NCBI RefSeq assembly: GCF_019933235.1
Contig: NZ_CP082945.1
Location: 1,488,001-1,552,000, forward strand
DNA: 64,000 bases
Direction: 5' to 3'
DNA from: Streptomyces angustmyceticus
GTDB lineage: Bacteria > Actinomycetota > Actinomycetes > Streptomycetales > Streptomycetaceae
Positions 1-9,072 of the stretch are shown here, in pieces (the stretch's first letter is position 1; the number at the start of each line of letters is the position of its first letter). The position numbers and the translations under genes were made by a program. The notes below the pieces were generated by a model. It was not told the origin of the DNA. It saw only the letters and a list, made by a program, of their open reading frames with translations, and did not search any database.

Positions 1-692
1 CGGATGTCCTCGAACGTGCCCTCGCCGGTGATCCGGGCCCCCATCACCAGCGTGCCGTCCCACGGCATCAGAGGGTGGTCCCAGGCGATCCAGGCGGCCC
101 GCCGGCCGTCCGGCGAGATCCGCGGCCCGGTCACGAAGCGGTGCCGGTCGTCGCTCAACTCCCGTACGTGGTCGCGGTGTTCGGCGGCCGAGCCGTCGAG
201 CGGAACGGCGGCGATCACCCTGCGCACGTCGGTCGGCCGGTCGCCCGTGAACTCCTCCAGGACGCACCACACCTCGCCGAGTTCGGGGCGCAGCACCGGA
301 TCGACCCAGCGCAGTCCGGCACCGACGCCGGACAGCGGGGTGAGCGGGCGCGGGGCCTCGCCGCTGTCCGGCGCGCAGACGTACAGCCGCAGGTCGGCGA
401 AGTCGCTGAAGACGACGAGCGGTCCGTGCGCGGTGACCGTGCCGGCCCAGGGCTGGCCGCCGTACTCCACCACCCGGCTGCGGACGTTCCAGGGCGCGGG
501 CAGCACCGACTCCTCGGTGCCGTCGGGGCGCAGGCGGACCAGCGCCCGCCGGCCGCCCTCTGCGGGCCGCGGCTCCGTCCACCACACCTCGTCGCCGACC
601 ACCCCGACGAAGCCGGGGCGGCCGTCGTGCGCGGCGACCGCCCGGGCCTCGATCGGGGACGTCCAGGCGCCGTAGGGAGCCGTGGTCACCAT
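1..692 (-). CDS. S9 (prolyl oligopeptidase-like) family peptidase, 3' end outside window
   Basis: Reading the minus strand from an ATG at 692 gives an uninterrupted frame to the window edge (about 230 residues). It begins M-V-T-T-A-P-Y-G-A-W and continues with propeller-like segments such as VVEYGGQPW, FSDFADLRLY and RISPDGRRAAW. These are typical of the N-terminal beta-propeller of acylaminoacyl-peptidase/S9 enzymes, and the alpha/beta-hydrolase catalytic half would lie beyond base 1. A clear GGAGAGG ribosome site precedes the ATG; a GTG one codon later is an alternative. It is the third gene of a peptidase operon, 42 bp after the M20 gene. Family call from motif style, catalytic residues not visible. 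Confidence 0.8.
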   Translation of the reverse strand, partial: MVTTAPYGAWTSPIEARAVAAHDGRPGFVGVVGDEVWWTEPRPAEGGRRALVRLRPDGTEESVLPAPWNVRSRVVEYGGQPWAGTVTAHGPLVVFSDFADLRLYVCAPDSGEAPRPLTPLSGVGAGLRWVDPVLRPELGEVWCVLEEFTGDRPTDVRRVIAAVPLDGSAAEHRDHVRELSDDRHRFVTGPRISPDGRRAAWIAWDHPLMPWDGTLVMGARITGEGTFEDI

Positions 693-734
693 GTGCAGTT
701 CCTCTCCTCCACCGGCCGGGCAGCCGCCGGCCGG

Positions 735-2102
735 TCAGACGGTGCGCAGGAAGTGGTCGAGCACCCGGACACCGAAGTGCAGTCCCTCGACGGGCACGCG
801 CTCGTCCACGCCGTGGAAGAGTGCCTGGTAGTCGAACCCCTCGGGCAGTTTGAGCGGCGAGAAACCATAGCCGGTGATGCCCAGCCGGGAGAACTGTTTC
901 GCGTCCGTGCCGCCGGACATGCAGTACGGCACGACATGGCCGTCCGGGTCGAAGCGCTCGATGGCGGCGCGCATCGCGGCGTACGCCGGGGCGTCGACCG
1001 GGGCCTGCAGCGCGACCTCGCGGTGGTCGTACTCCCAGCTCACGTCGGGTCCGGTGAGCTCGTCCAGGGTGGCGCGGAACTCGTCCTCGCCACCGGGCAC
1101 CACCCGGCCGTCGACGTGGGCGACGGCCGCTCCCGGGATCACGTTGACCTTGTAACCGGCCGACAGCATCGTCGGGTTGGCGCTGTTGCGGACGGTCGGC
1201 TCGACGAGCTTGGCGGCCGGGCCGAGGGCGCCGAGCAGCGCGTCGACGTCGAAGTCGGGCGCGTCGACGTCCGCCTCGATGCCGTGCAGCGCGGCGAGTT
1301 CGTCCAGCGCGGCCCGCACGGTCGGGGTGAGGCGGACCGGCCACTCGTACGCGCCGATCCGGGCCACGGCCGCGGCCAGCCTGCTGACGGCGTTCTCGCG
1401 GTTGACCTTCGAGCCGTGCCCCGCCCGGCCCCGGGCGGTCAGCTTCAGCCAGGCCGTGCCGCGCTCCCCCGCCGCGACCGGGTAGAGCCGCCGCCCGCCG
1501 CCCGCGTGGAAGGTGAAGGCCCCGGACTCGCTGATGCCCTCGGTACAGCCGTCGAAGAGCCCGGGGTGCCGGTCGGCCAGGAATCCGGAGCCGTCCTCGG
1601 CGCTGGCCTCCTCGTCGGCGGTGAAGGCCAGCACGATGTCGCGCCGCGGCCGCACCCCGCTGCGGGCCCAGTCCCGTACGACGGCGAGCACCATCGCGTC
1701 CATGTTCTTCATGTCGATGGCGCCCCGGCCCCAGACCACGCCGTCGCGGACCTCGCCGGAGAAGGGGTGCACGCTCCAGTCGGCGGGCTCGGCGGGGACC
1801 ACGTCGAGATGGCCGTGGACCAGCAGGGCGTCGGCCCCCGGGTCGGTGCCCTCGATGCGGGCGACCACGTTCGTGCGACCCCTGCTGCGCTCCAGCAGCG
1901 TCGGTGCCGTCCCGGCACCGGCCAGCCGCTCGGCGACGTACTCGGCGGCCGGCCGCTCGCGGCAGGCGCCGTCACCGGCGTTGCTCGTGTCGATCCGGAT
2001 CAGCTCGGAGGTGAACCGCACCACCTCGTCGAGCGCCTGCTGACCGACGCCGCCGGCCTGTCCGGCCGCCGGCTCCCCGGCTCCTGCCGCACGCTCAGCC
2101 AT
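735..2102 (-). CDS. M20/M25/M40 family metallo-hydrolase (carboxypeptidase or deacylase)
   Basis: 455 residues. The zinc-site pattern of M20 peptidases is present: HGHLD (H98, D100), GRGAIDMK (D130) and the catalytic/ligand pair in TADEEA (E164, E165), with a late His in the LFHGVDERVP segment. Between these sits the dimerisation lid. It should hydrolyse peptide or acyl-amino bonds in the cytoplasm; the substrate cannot be read from sequence. Start chosen at ATG 2102 because it overlaps the stop of the upstream M55 gene by 8 bp (translational coupling) and has GGAGGAG upstream; a longer frame reaches 2396 but would lie entirely inside the M55 gene. Usual family length. Confidence 0.88.
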   Translation of the reverse strand: MAERAAGAGEPAAGQAGGVGQQALDEVVRFTSELIRIDTSNAGDGACRERPAAEYVAERLAGAGTAPTLLERSRGRTNVVARIEGTDPGADALLVHGHLDVVPAEPADWSVHPFSGEVRDGVVWGRGAIDMKNMDAMVLAVVRDWARSGVRPRRDIVLAFTADEEASAEDGSGFLADRHPGLFDGCTEGISESGAFTFHAGGGRRLYPVAAGERGTAWLKLTARGRAGHGSKVNRENAVSRLAAAVARIGAYEWPVRLTPTVRAALDELAALHGIEADVDAPDFDVDALLGALGPAAKLVEPTVRNSANPTMLSAGYKVNVIPGAAVAHVDGRVVPGGEDEFRATLDELTGPDVSWEYDHREVALQAPVDAPAYAAMRAAIERFDPDGHVVPYCMSGGTDAKQFSRLGITGYGFSPLKLPEGFDYQALFHGVDERVPVEGLHFGVRVLDHFLRTV

Positions 2103-2934
2103 ATTGCTCCTCCACGGCGGACGACACGACGGTCGTGACGGCCTTGAAGCATCGGATCGCCTCGTACATGTCCCCACTGGTATACGCAACGCGGCGCTCT
2201 TCCGTTCGCTCCACGCCGGGAACGCAGGTCGCCGCGCCCACCAGATGCTCGGCGTCGAACTCCAACTCGACCCGGAACGGCCCGCCCCGGGTCGGTTCAT
2301 GACGCACCGCCAGCGCCGCCCCCTTGCGGGCCGCGGCCCGGATCCCGGCCGCCGTACGGGCCGGCGGCCGGCACACCGCCGCATAGCGCGACACATAGTC
2401 CTTGACCGCCACGGCGGGCGCCTGCGGGGCGTAGCCCAGCGCGTCCTGGCAGGTGCGGTCGTCGCCGGTGACCAGCACCACCGGCACCCCGAACTCGGCG
2501 ACCACGAGGGAGTTCAGATAGCCCTCGCTCGCGCGGATGCCGTCGACCCAGACGCCGGTGACGGTGTTGGCGAGGTAGGTGTGAGCCAGGACACCTTCGG
2601 TGCCCGCACCCGTGTGGTAGCCGACGAAGGCGATGCCGTCGACATCGCCGTGCTGCACGCCCTCGACCATGCTGAGCGATTTGTGTCGCCCGGTGAGCAT
2701 CTGCGCCCGTTCGTCGAGCTGTTCCAGCAGCAGGTTGCGCATTGTCCAGTGCGCCTCGTTGACCAGGACGTCCTCGGCGCCGCCATCGAAGAATCCGGCG
2801 ATCGCCGCGTTCACGTCGGAGGTGAACATCCGGCGGCAGCGCTCCCATTGGGGGGTGCCGGGGAGCACATCGGCGGGCCAGGTCACGCCGGTGGCGCCCT
2901 CCATGTCCGCGGAGATGAGGATCTTCACATTCAC
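2095..2934 (-). CDS. M55 family metallopeptidase (DppA-like D-aminopeptidase)
   Basis: 279 residues, the normal size for DppA. The N-terminus carries the family's S-x-D-x-E-G zinc motif (ISADMEG, D10 and E12), followed by the conserved NEAHWTMRNLL and FVGYHTGAGTEG segments. Members cleave N-terminal D-amino acids from D-Ala peptides and are linked to recycling of peptidoglycan or D-peptides. The start is GTG at 2934 with a weak AGGA ribosome site. First gene of the M55-M20-S9 operon; together the three could trim D-containing and then L-peptides. A PucR-like regulator is divergent, 372 bp away. Confidence 0.9.
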   Translation of the reverse strand: MNVKILISADMEGATGVTWPADVLPGTPQWERCRRMFTSDVNAAIAGFFDGGAEDVLVNEAHWTMRNLLLEQLDERAQMLTGRHKSLSMVEGVQHGDVDGIAFVGYHTGAGTEGVLAHTYLANTVTGVWVDGIRASEGYLNSLVVAEFGVPVVLVTGDDRTCQDALGYAPQAPAVAVKDYVSRYAAVCRPPARTAAGIRAAARKGAALAVRHEPTRGGPFRVELEFDAEHLVGAATCVPGVERTEERRVAYTSGDMYEAIRCFKAVTTVVSSAVEEQYG

Positions 2935-3306
2935 CAGTCCTATCGCAGGTAGGAGGCGGTACGCACGGTCCCTGACGGCACGCGTTCACCTCGCGTTCGC
3001 AGGGCCCGGACGGCTCACCAGCCTAACCAGCACCCCTGGGCTGACACCCCGTCCAGGACGTTCCGGGGCGGGCGCGTTGGCGGCGGCATCACGATTTCTT
3101 CGTCTGAGCAACACGATTCCTTCCAAGCGGAACCTGGGGGTACGCTCTTGTGGCGCCGCATCTCACACAGTTTCTGTCGCAAAGCGGAAGAGCTTCCGAC
3201 GGAATCCGTAAGGACTTCCGAACGAGTTCTGTCAGCTGCCGACGGCACGTGCCAGGTGAGGTAGAACAGGCCGGACCAGCTTCCCACGCGATGAAACAGA
3301 GGCAGA
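2935..3306. promoter_or_regulatory. Divergent promoter region between peptidase operon and PucR-like gene
   Basis: 372 bp without a credible gene. Near the regulator there is a run of GGAA/TTCC symmetry: CGGAAG-AG-CTTCCG at 3185-3198 directly followed by ACGGA-A-TCCGT at 3199-3209 and a further half (GGACTTCCG) at 3212-3220. These look like adjacent operators about 100 bp upstream of the regulator start at 3307. The side nearest the M55 gene shows nothing I recognise beyond GC-rich sequence. I cannot place the two start sites with confidence. Confidence 0.4.
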
Positions 3307-4188
3307 ATGGTGAGCGAAGCCCTCAACGACGCCTTACCGCAATGCGGCATCCGGGCCGACAGCGAAGACGACCAACTCGCGATCCTGACCGATCTGATCG
3401 CGCAAACACTTTGCGATCGCAACCCAGGCTTCCGGGAAGTCATCGAACGAGGGGGTCACCAGCAGGTCACCCGCCTCATCGAGGACGTACTGCGCCGCGG
3501 CCGGCCGCTGCCCGACAAGGTGCGCGCGATCATGCTGCGCACCAACACCGACATCCACCTCGTGGCGTCCGCGCTGGGCGACTGTCTGGTCAGCGCGCCG
3601 GACGAGGCGCCCGGGCTGCTGATCCCCGCCCAGCTCGCCGACGGCAAGAGCGGACGGGCCCGGCTGAAGGGCGTCCTGCGGCACCGCGCCGCGGTGGTCG
3701 GCCACGCCGTACCGGCGCACGAGGCGGCCGCTTCCGCGCGCTCCGCGTCGCGGCTGCTGGACCTGGCGTCCCCGCACGACGGGCCGGAGGCCGGCGTGAT
3801 GTTCGTCGACGACCACCTCTCCGCCCTCCTGCTCCTCCAGGACGAATCGCTCTCCCGCACCCTGATCGCCCGCCATCTGAGCCCCTTGGCGGGACTGACG
3901 CCGGAGCGGTGCGAGCGGCTCGAAGCCACCCTGCTGGCCTGGCTCGGCGGCATGGGGGCACCGGAGGTGGCCAAGGCGCTCAGCATCCACCCGCAGACGG
4001 TGCGCTACCGGATGCGCCAGCTCGAGAAGCTCTTCGGGTCCCGCCTCCGCGACCCGCGGACCCGCTTCGAGATCGAGATGGCACTCCGCAGCCGCCAGCT
4101 CATGGCCGGGGCGCGCCGGCGCCGCGCGGCCGCCACCCGCCGCCCCCGTGCCGTCGGCAAGGCCCGCAAGGCCCTGCCCCGCCCCTGA
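3307..4188 (+). CDS. PucR-type transcriptional regulator (C-terminal helix-turn-helix)
   Basis: 293 residues. The C-terminal ~65 residues are a PucR/CdaR helix-turn-helix: a leucine-rich approach (LEATLLAWLGGMG) then VAKALSIHPQTVRYRMRQLEKLFG and a final RDPRTRFEIEMALRSR. The N-terminal part has no recognisable purine-catabolism PAS/GAF motif, as is usual for the actinobacterial group. ATG 3307 has AGAGG four bases upstream. Divergent from the M55-M20-S9 peptidase operon, so control of that operon and of itself through the palindromes at 3185-3209 is a reasonable inference, not shown. The tail is Arg/Ala/Pro rich. Confidence 0.82.
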   Translation: MVSEALNDALPQCGIRADSEDDQLAILTDLIAQTLCDRNPGFREVIERGGHQQVTRLIEDVLRRGRPLPDKVRAIMLRTNTDIHLVASALGDCLVSAPDEAPGLLIPAQLADGKSGRARLKGVLRHRAAVVGHAVPAHEAAASARSASRLLDLASPHDGPEAGVMFVDDHLSALLLLQDESLSRTLIARHLSPLAGLTPERCERLEATLLAWLGGMGAPEVAKALSIHPQTVRYRMRQLEKLFGSRLRDPRTRFEIEMALRSRQLMAGARRRRAAATRRPRAVGKARKALPRP

Positions 4189-4502
4189 GGAAACGACCCC
4201 CGACCACCCCGTCCCACCCCACAAAGCCCACCCCCTGACCACCTCCCGTCCGCCCCCTGCACGCCACCCCCTGCCCACCCGTCCGGTTTGTCGAAAGTCA
4301 CACCACGACATACCGCATAAATACGGACATTCCAGCCCATCCGTCCGGAGCGTCCCCTTCCCCCGCCCCGTATCGTCACCGTGACCTCTCGTCCGGGACC
4401 CCGGCCGCCGCGCGGCCGCCCAGGCCCGGCGCACCGTCGGTCGCCCGAGGCCGGCCGCCCCTTCGCGGGCCTCCGATACCCAGCGGGACAGGACACACCT
4501 CC
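4189..4502 (+). promoter_or_regulatory. Intergenic region with promoter of the secreted hydrolase
   Basis: 314 bp between the PucR-like gene and the serine hydrolase. The first ~90 bases are C-rich and unstructured. A promoter-like pair is TTGTCG at 4288-4293, a 17-bp spacer and TACCGC at 4311-4316. The -10 overlaps a near-palindrome CCG-CATAAATA-CGG at 4313-4326, which would suit an operator. That predicts a 5' leader of about 180 nt; no known riboswitch is evident. Confidence 0.4.
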
Positions 4503-5378
4503 ATGCACGGATCACGCACAGCGACCCGCACGCGCCGCGGGCTGGCCGCGGCCGTGGTCGCCGGAGCACTGCTCACGGCACTCACCACGGCGACCTCGGC
4601 CTCGGCCAGCACCGCCAGTACGCCGGTGGGCGACTCCAGGGTCGTGTGCACCTCCGGGAAGCCCGGCCTGGCGCCCGCGCTGTCCCAGGACCTCGCCGAC
4701 GCGCTCCACGGACGCAAGGGCTCCTCGGCACTGGCGCTCTACGACCGGCCGACCCGCACCCACTGCGAGTTCAAGCCCGGCGCCCACTTCGACTCGGCGA
4801 GTGTGGTGAAGGTCACGGTGCTCGGGGCCCTGCTGCGGCAGGCCCAGGAGACGCACCGCGCGCTGACCCCGCACGAGGTGAAGCTGACCACCGACATGAT
4901 CACCAAGTCGGACAACGCCGCCACCTCCGCCCTCTGGCACCAGATCGGCGCGGCCGGCGTCAAGCACTTCCTGTCCCTCGCCGGTATGCGGCACACCGTC
5001 CCCGGCGCGGGCAGGGCCTGGGGCCTCACCCAGGTCACCGCCGGCGACCAGCTCAGGCTGATGCAGCTGCTCACCACGGACAACACGGTGCTCACCGCGT
5101 CCTCCCGCGGCTACGCCCTCGACCTGATGCACCGGGTCGAGGCCGACCAGCGCTGGGGAGTCCCCGCCGGCGCCCCCGCCGAGACGTCCGTGCACGTGAA
5201 GAACGGCTGGCTGCCGCGCGACACCGGCGGCTGGCGCGTGAACAGCGTCGGCACCTTCACCTGCACCGGCCACGACTACGGCCTGGCCGTCCTCTCCACC
5301 GGCAACCGCACCATGGACTACGGCATCGACACCGTCGAGAGCGCCGCCCGGGTCGTCCACCGCGATCTGACGCACTGA
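4503..5378 (+). CDS. Secreted serine hydrolase with class A beta-lactamase/DD-peptidase fold
   Basis: 291 residues. An N-terminal Sec-type signal (Arg-rich n-region, hydrophobic residues 13-30, cleavage near ASAS at 33-36) is followed by a serine beta-lactamase-like domain: S100-V-V-K103 matches S-x-x-K, S136-D-N matches the SDN loop, and the K-N-G near residue 232 stands where KTG/KSG is normal. No class A E166 loop is obvious, so a penicillin-binding or esterase-type hydrolase is as likely as a true beta-lactamase. Acts outside the cell. ATG 4503 follows a weak ribosome site; promoter predicted at 4288-4316. Monocistronic, convergent with the PAS gene. Confidence 0.82.
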   Translation: MHGSRTATRTRRGLAAAVVAGALLTALTTATSASASTASTPVGDSRVVCTSGKPGLAPALSQDLADALHGRKGSSALALYDRPTRTHCEFKPGAHFDSASVVKVTVLGALLRQAQETHRALTPHEVKLTTDMITKSDNAATSALWHQIGAAGVKHFLSLAGMRHTVPGAGRAWGLTQVTAGDQLRLMQLLTTDNTVLTASSRGYALDLMHRVEADQRWGVPAGAPAETSVHVKNGWLPRDTGGWRVNSVGTFTCTGHDYGLAVLSTGNRTMDYGIDTVESAARVVHRDLTH

Positions 5379-5418
5379 CGCCCGGGGGCCGCGGGGCCGT
5401 GGGGCGCGGCCGTGCCGC

Positions 5419-6096
5419 TCAGTCCAGGGTCACCGGGAACCGTTCCTGGAGGCTGACCTCCAGTACCGGGCAGCCCAGTTCGAGGATCCGGGCGACGATC
5501 CGGGCGCTCTCCCTGGGACTTATGGCCGGCAGGATCTCCGGCAGTCTGCGGGCCAGGTCCGCGGCGCCGGGCACCTCGGTGTGCGGCCCGAAGGCGGGCG
5601 CGAAGCGCTCGGGCCCCGCGCCGTTCCCCGTAGCGCCCTCGCCGGGCAGCCGGTCGGCGGCCACCGCGAGGACGAGGATCCGTCCGGCGCCGGGGCCCAC
5701 CAGGGGGTAGGCCCACCACAGCAGGTCCACCGGGCCGGTTCCCGCGGCGGCCATCCGGGCCCGGCCGGCGGTGGGGCAGACGCCGCAGGACCACGTGTCC
5801 TCCCCGCCGGGCCCGTTGCACTCGTCGTAGCCGCTGCCCGTCCCGGGGCCGCTCGTCCGCCCGTCCCACCCCTTGTCGCCCAGCGCGCCGGTGACCGGCA
5901 TCAGATCGACGGCGGGGGCGCCCACCGCTTCCTCGGGGGTGGATCCGAAGAGCCGGTGGGCGCCGCTGCTCCAGTGGGCGATCCGGCCGTCCGCGCCCAC
6001 CACCACGACCGCCAGCGGAATCCGTGCGGGCACCGCGTCCCGGGGCACGGGCGCCGCGAGGGTCGGGTCGTCGCCGTTCGACGGGCCACGCTCCAT
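5419..6096 (-). CDS. PAS-fold domain protein, stand-alone
   Basis: 225 residues. Residues ~28-75 read as the start of a PAS domain (IPLAVVVVGADGRIAHWSSG then AHRLFGSTPEEAVGAPA). The middle contains several cysteines (CNGPGG, SCGVC) and a W-W pair, and the end has an ARIVARILELG helix. In streptomycetes this sensor type is normally fused to a SpoIIE-type phosphatase or kinase; here no output domain follows, so it may bind a partner in trans or be a truncated descendant. ATG 6096 is supported by AAGGAG nine bases upstream; the frame is open further upstream but without a ribosome site. Confidence 0.7.
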   Translation of the reverse strand: MERGPSNGDDPTLAAPVPRDAVPARIPLAVVVVGADGRIAHWSSGAHRLFGSTPEEAVGAPAVDLMPVTGALGDKGWDGRTSGPGTGSGYDECNGPGGEDTWSCGVCPTAGRARMAAAGTGPVDLLWWAYPLVGPGAGRILVLAVAADRLPGEGATGNGAGPERFAPAFGPHTEVPGAADLARRLPEILPAISPRESARIVARILELGCPVLEVSLQERFPVTLD

Positions 6097-6238
6097 GGGT
6101 GGTTGCTCCTTCGTACACCGGCCGTGCACCACCCCCACCACGGTACGACCGCCGCCCGGTACGGCGGGCGGCATTCCCCGAAGAGGGAGTGCCGCCCGCG
6201 TACCGTGCGCACCGTCCGCCGCAGCCGTCGCCCGGTGC

Positions 6239-8818
6239 TCAGTCCTCGTGCCCCAGTTGGAGGTCGCGCTCCGTGCGGCCGCCGCCCGCCATCCGCAGGA
6301 CGGTGGCCACCGGCGGGTATCCGGCGGCGATGACGGTGTACTCGCCGGCCGACAGGTCCACGAAGCGGAACAGCCCGTCGGACCCGGTGGTCGCGGTGTC
6401 GACGACATTGCCCCCGGCGTCCAGGAGGGTGACCCGGGCGTCCTCGACCGGGCGGCCGCCGCCGGCCCGTACCGTCCCGCGCAGCACCGCGCCGCCGGCC
6501 AGTTCGATGTCCTGGCGGGTCTCCCGCGACGCCTGCACGGTCACCGGCAGGGCGGCGGGGCGGAACGCGGGCGCGCTGGAGGCGAGCGTGTACTCGCCGG
6601 CCACCAGCTCCCCGATGACATAGCCGCCTTCGCGTCCGCTGCGGGTGGTGGCGACGACCTCGCCGCGGACATCGGTGAGGGTGACCATGGCGTCGCGCAC
6701 GGGCGTGCCGTCTGCGGTGGTGACGGTGCCCGCGAGGCGCCCCGCGCCGCCGAGCACGACGTCCAGCTCGACCGGCCGCTCGCCGACGGTGACGCTGACG
6801 GCCTGCGGCTGGTGCCCGCCGGCCGCCGCGATCAGCACATACGAGCCGGCTCCCGGGGTGCTCAGGGCGTAGCGCCCGTCGTCACCGGTGGCGCCGCGGC
6901 CGACCTGGCGGCCGGCGACGTCGATGAGGGTGAGCGCGGCGCGCGGCACGATGCTGCCGTCGTGGTGCTGGACGGTGCCGCACACCGGGACGCCGGGCGT
7001 GACGGGCGGCACGCCGGCGGCGCCGTAGCCGTGCGTGCGCGGGTAACTCGCCCTGGTGTCGTGGGAGTCGGGGGCGGTCGCGTCGGTCGTGGAACGGGCC
7101 GGGGGCACGGCGGCGGAGGCGAGCGGCTCGCCGTACGGGGGCTGCGGGGTCGGGGAGGTCTGCGGGGCAGGGGAGGCGTGGGACACCAGGGGTTTCTCTT
7201 TCAGGAAGAGGGCGAGCACGAGGCCCAGGACGAGCACCGGCACGAGGTAGCGGAAGATCCCCGGCATGGCGTGCGCATACGCCGCGATATAGCCGTCGCG
7301 CAGCGGGGCGGGCAGGGCGCGCACCAGTTGCGGGGTGATCGACTCCGGGTCGGGCAGCCGCGCCGTCCCCGGCAGCCGCTCGCCGAGCCCGCGGGCCAGC
7401 CGGTCGGCGAAGAGGGTGCCGAAGACGGCCGCTCCGACGCTGCCGCCGATCTGCCGGAAGTAGTTGTTGGCGCTGGTGGCGGTGCCGAGGTCGGCGGCGC
7501 GTACGGAGTTCTGCACGGCGACCACCAGCACCGGCAGCACGAGACCGATGCCGAGACCGAGGAGGCCCATCCAGAGGCTGTAGACCTCGCGCGGGGTGTC
7601 CGGCCGCAGCCGCGACAGCAGCCACATCCCCGCGGCGGCCGCGGCGCAGCCCAGGACGGGGTAGGCCCGGTAGTGCCCGGTGCGGCTGATCAACTGCCCG
7701 GAGGCCAGGGAGGCGAGGACGATGCCGCCCATCATGGGCAGCATCAGCAGCCCGGACTCGGTGGCCGTCGCCCCGTCGACCATCTGCAGGAAGGTCGGCA
7801 GGTAGCCGGCGGCGCCGAAGAGCGCGACGCCGATGACGGCGCCGATCAGGCCGGTGAGGTTGAAGACCGGGTCGCGGAACAGCCGCAGCGGGAGCAGCGG
7901 TTCGGCCGCGAGGTGCTCGACGGCGAGGAACAGCAGGGCGCAGCCGAGCGCACCGGCGCCGAGCCCGAGGACGACCCGCGAACTCCAGGCGTACTCGGTG
8001 CCGCCCCAACTGGTGAGCAGGACCAGGCAGGTGGAGAACGCGGCGAGCAGCAGCGCGCCGGTGATGTCCAGCCGGGCGCGGCGCGCCGGCCGGGGCAGCC
8101 TCAGGACGAGGGCGATGACCAGGAACGTCAGCACGCCGAACGGGACGTTGAGGTAGAAGCACCAGCGCCAGGAGGCGTGGTCGGTGCAGAAACCGCCGAT
8201 CAGCGGTCCGGCCACGGAGGCGATCCCGAAGGCGGCGCCGATCAGGCCCATGTAGCGGCCGCGGGCCCGTGGCGGTACGACATCGGCGATGATCGCCTGC
8301 ACGCCGATCATGAGCCCGCCCCCGCCGACGCCCTGGACGGCGCGGAAGGCGATCAGTTCGTCCATCGTCCGCGACCAGCCGGTCAGCGCCGAGCCGACGG
8401 TGAAGACCAGGATGGCGAAGAGGAAGACGGGCTTGCGGCCGAAGAGGTCGCCGAGCTTGCCGTAGAGGGGCAGTCCGATGGTGGAGGCGAGGAGGTAGGA
8501 CGTCACCGCCCAGGACATCCGGCCCAGGCCGTGCAGCTCGCCGACGATCTTGGGGAGCGCGGTGGCGACGACGGTCTGGTCGAGGGCCGCCAGCAGCAGC
8601 GCGAGCATCAGGCCGAGGACGACCAGGCGGAGGCGGCCGGGGCCGAGCGGCGCCGGCGCGCCGGGGGCGGGTTCCGGGGGTACGCCGGGGGCCGGGTCCT
8701 GCGGGGCGCCGTGCGCGGCCGGGGCCGCGGTCCCGGCCGGACCCGCGGCCGCACCGGCGACGGGCGGGCCGGTCCGCCCGGCCCGCCCGTCCCGCTCGCT
8801 CAGGGTGGTCCCGCCCAC
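6239..8818 (-). CDS. DHA2-type MFS efflux transporter with three C-terminal carboxypeptidase-regulatory-like repeats
   Basis: 859 residues, against ~500 for ordinary DHA2 exporters. After a Pro/Ala-rich N-tail (1-60) comes a 14-helix MFS core (about 65-560) with the DHA2 signatures [20 protein letters not shown] and a Gly-rich [11 protein letters not shown] loop. A Pro/Ser linker leads to three tandem ~84-residue beta-sandwich units (about 609-692, 693-776, 777-859). Each has the pattern G-x-V-x-x-x-(D/G)G-x-P-V/I, VTLxD, G-Y-x-L and GEYT, i.e. CarboxypepD_reg/Cna-B-like. Start GTG 8818 with GGGGAG. A drug or metabolite exporter by family; the role of the soluble tail is unknown. A large dyad lies upstream at 8842-8874. 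Confidence 0.88.
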   Translation of the reverse strand: MGGTTLSERDGRAGRTGPPVAGAAAGPAGTAAPAAHGAPQDPAPGVPPEPAPGAPAPLGPGRLRLVVLGLMLALLLAALDQTVVATALPKIVGELHGLGRMSWAVTSYLLASTIGLPLYGKLGDLFGRKPVFLFAILVFTVGSALTGWSRTMDELIAFRAVQGVGGGGLMIGVQAIIADVVPPRARGRYMGLIGAAFGIASVAGPLIGGFCTDHASWRWCFYLNVPFGVLTFLVIALVLRLPRPARRARLDITGALLLAAFSTCLVLLTSWGGTEYAWSSRVVLGLGAGALGCALLFLAVEHLAAEPLLPLRLFRDPVFNLTGLIGAVIGVALFGAAGYLPTFLQMVDGATATESGLLMLPMMGGIVLASLASGQLISRTGHYRAYPVLGCAAAAAGMWLLSRLRPDTPREVYSLWMGLLGLGIGLVLPVLVVAVQNSVRAADLGTATSANNYFRQIGGSVGAAVFGTLFADRLARGLGERLPGTARLPDPESITPQLVRALPAPLRDGYIAAYAHAMPGIFRYLVPVLVLGLVLALFLKEKPLVSHASPAPQTSPTPQPPYGEPLASAAVPPARSTTDATAPDSHDTRASYPRTHGYGAAGVPPVTPGVPVCGTVQHHDGSIVPRAALTLIDVAGRQVGRGATGDDGRYALSTPGAGSYVLIAAAGGHQPQAVSVTVGERPVELDVVLGGAGRLAGTVTTADGTPVRDAMVTLTDVRGEVVATTRSGREGGYVIGELVAGEYTLASSAPAFRPAALPVTVQASRETRQDIELAGGAVLRGTVRAGGGRPVEDARVTLLDAGGNVVDTATTGSDGLFRFVDLSAGEYTVIAAGYPPVATVLRMAGGGRTERDLQLGHED

Positions 8819-8841
8819 GTGCTGCTCCCCTCGTCACGCCT

Positions 8842-8874
8842 GTTGCCGCCCAATTTCTCGCATTGGGCGACAAC
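8842..8874. promoter_or_regulatory. 33-bp inverted repeat upstream of the MFS exporter
   Basis: GTTGCCGCCCAAT, 7-nt centre, ATTGGGCGACAAC: arms of 13 bp with 12 matches, 24 to 56 bp before the GTG start of the exporter. Size and position suit an operator for a dimeric repressor. There is no T-run, so it is a poor terminator. No regulator gene is adjacent. Confidence 0.5.
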
Positions 8875-9072
8875 ACCGATCAACCGCGGCGAAAGGGTGC
8901 GTGCGGGGCGGGGAGGGACGTCAAGTGCGGTGCCCGGAGCGCCTCTTGGGCTCCCATCAGGGCTTTCCGTACCGAGGCGTTCCGGCGGGCCGGACGCCTC
9001 GGGCCCACCGGAAACCACCCGAACCGGTGAGTGTGACGGCAAACGCTCAGGGTGACGGGTGGGGCAGGCCGA

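Noticed and set aside
3015-3443. Minus-strand 142-codon frame in the divergent peptidase/PucR region
   Set aside because: No ribosome site, no motif, overlaps the regulator start; codon third-position GC is not consistent with neighbours.
5873-9055. A 1060-codon plus-strand frame opposite the MFS exporter
   Set aside because: Entirely antisense to a protein with clear transporter and repeat motifs; composition is Gly/Arg/Asp-rich shadow type.
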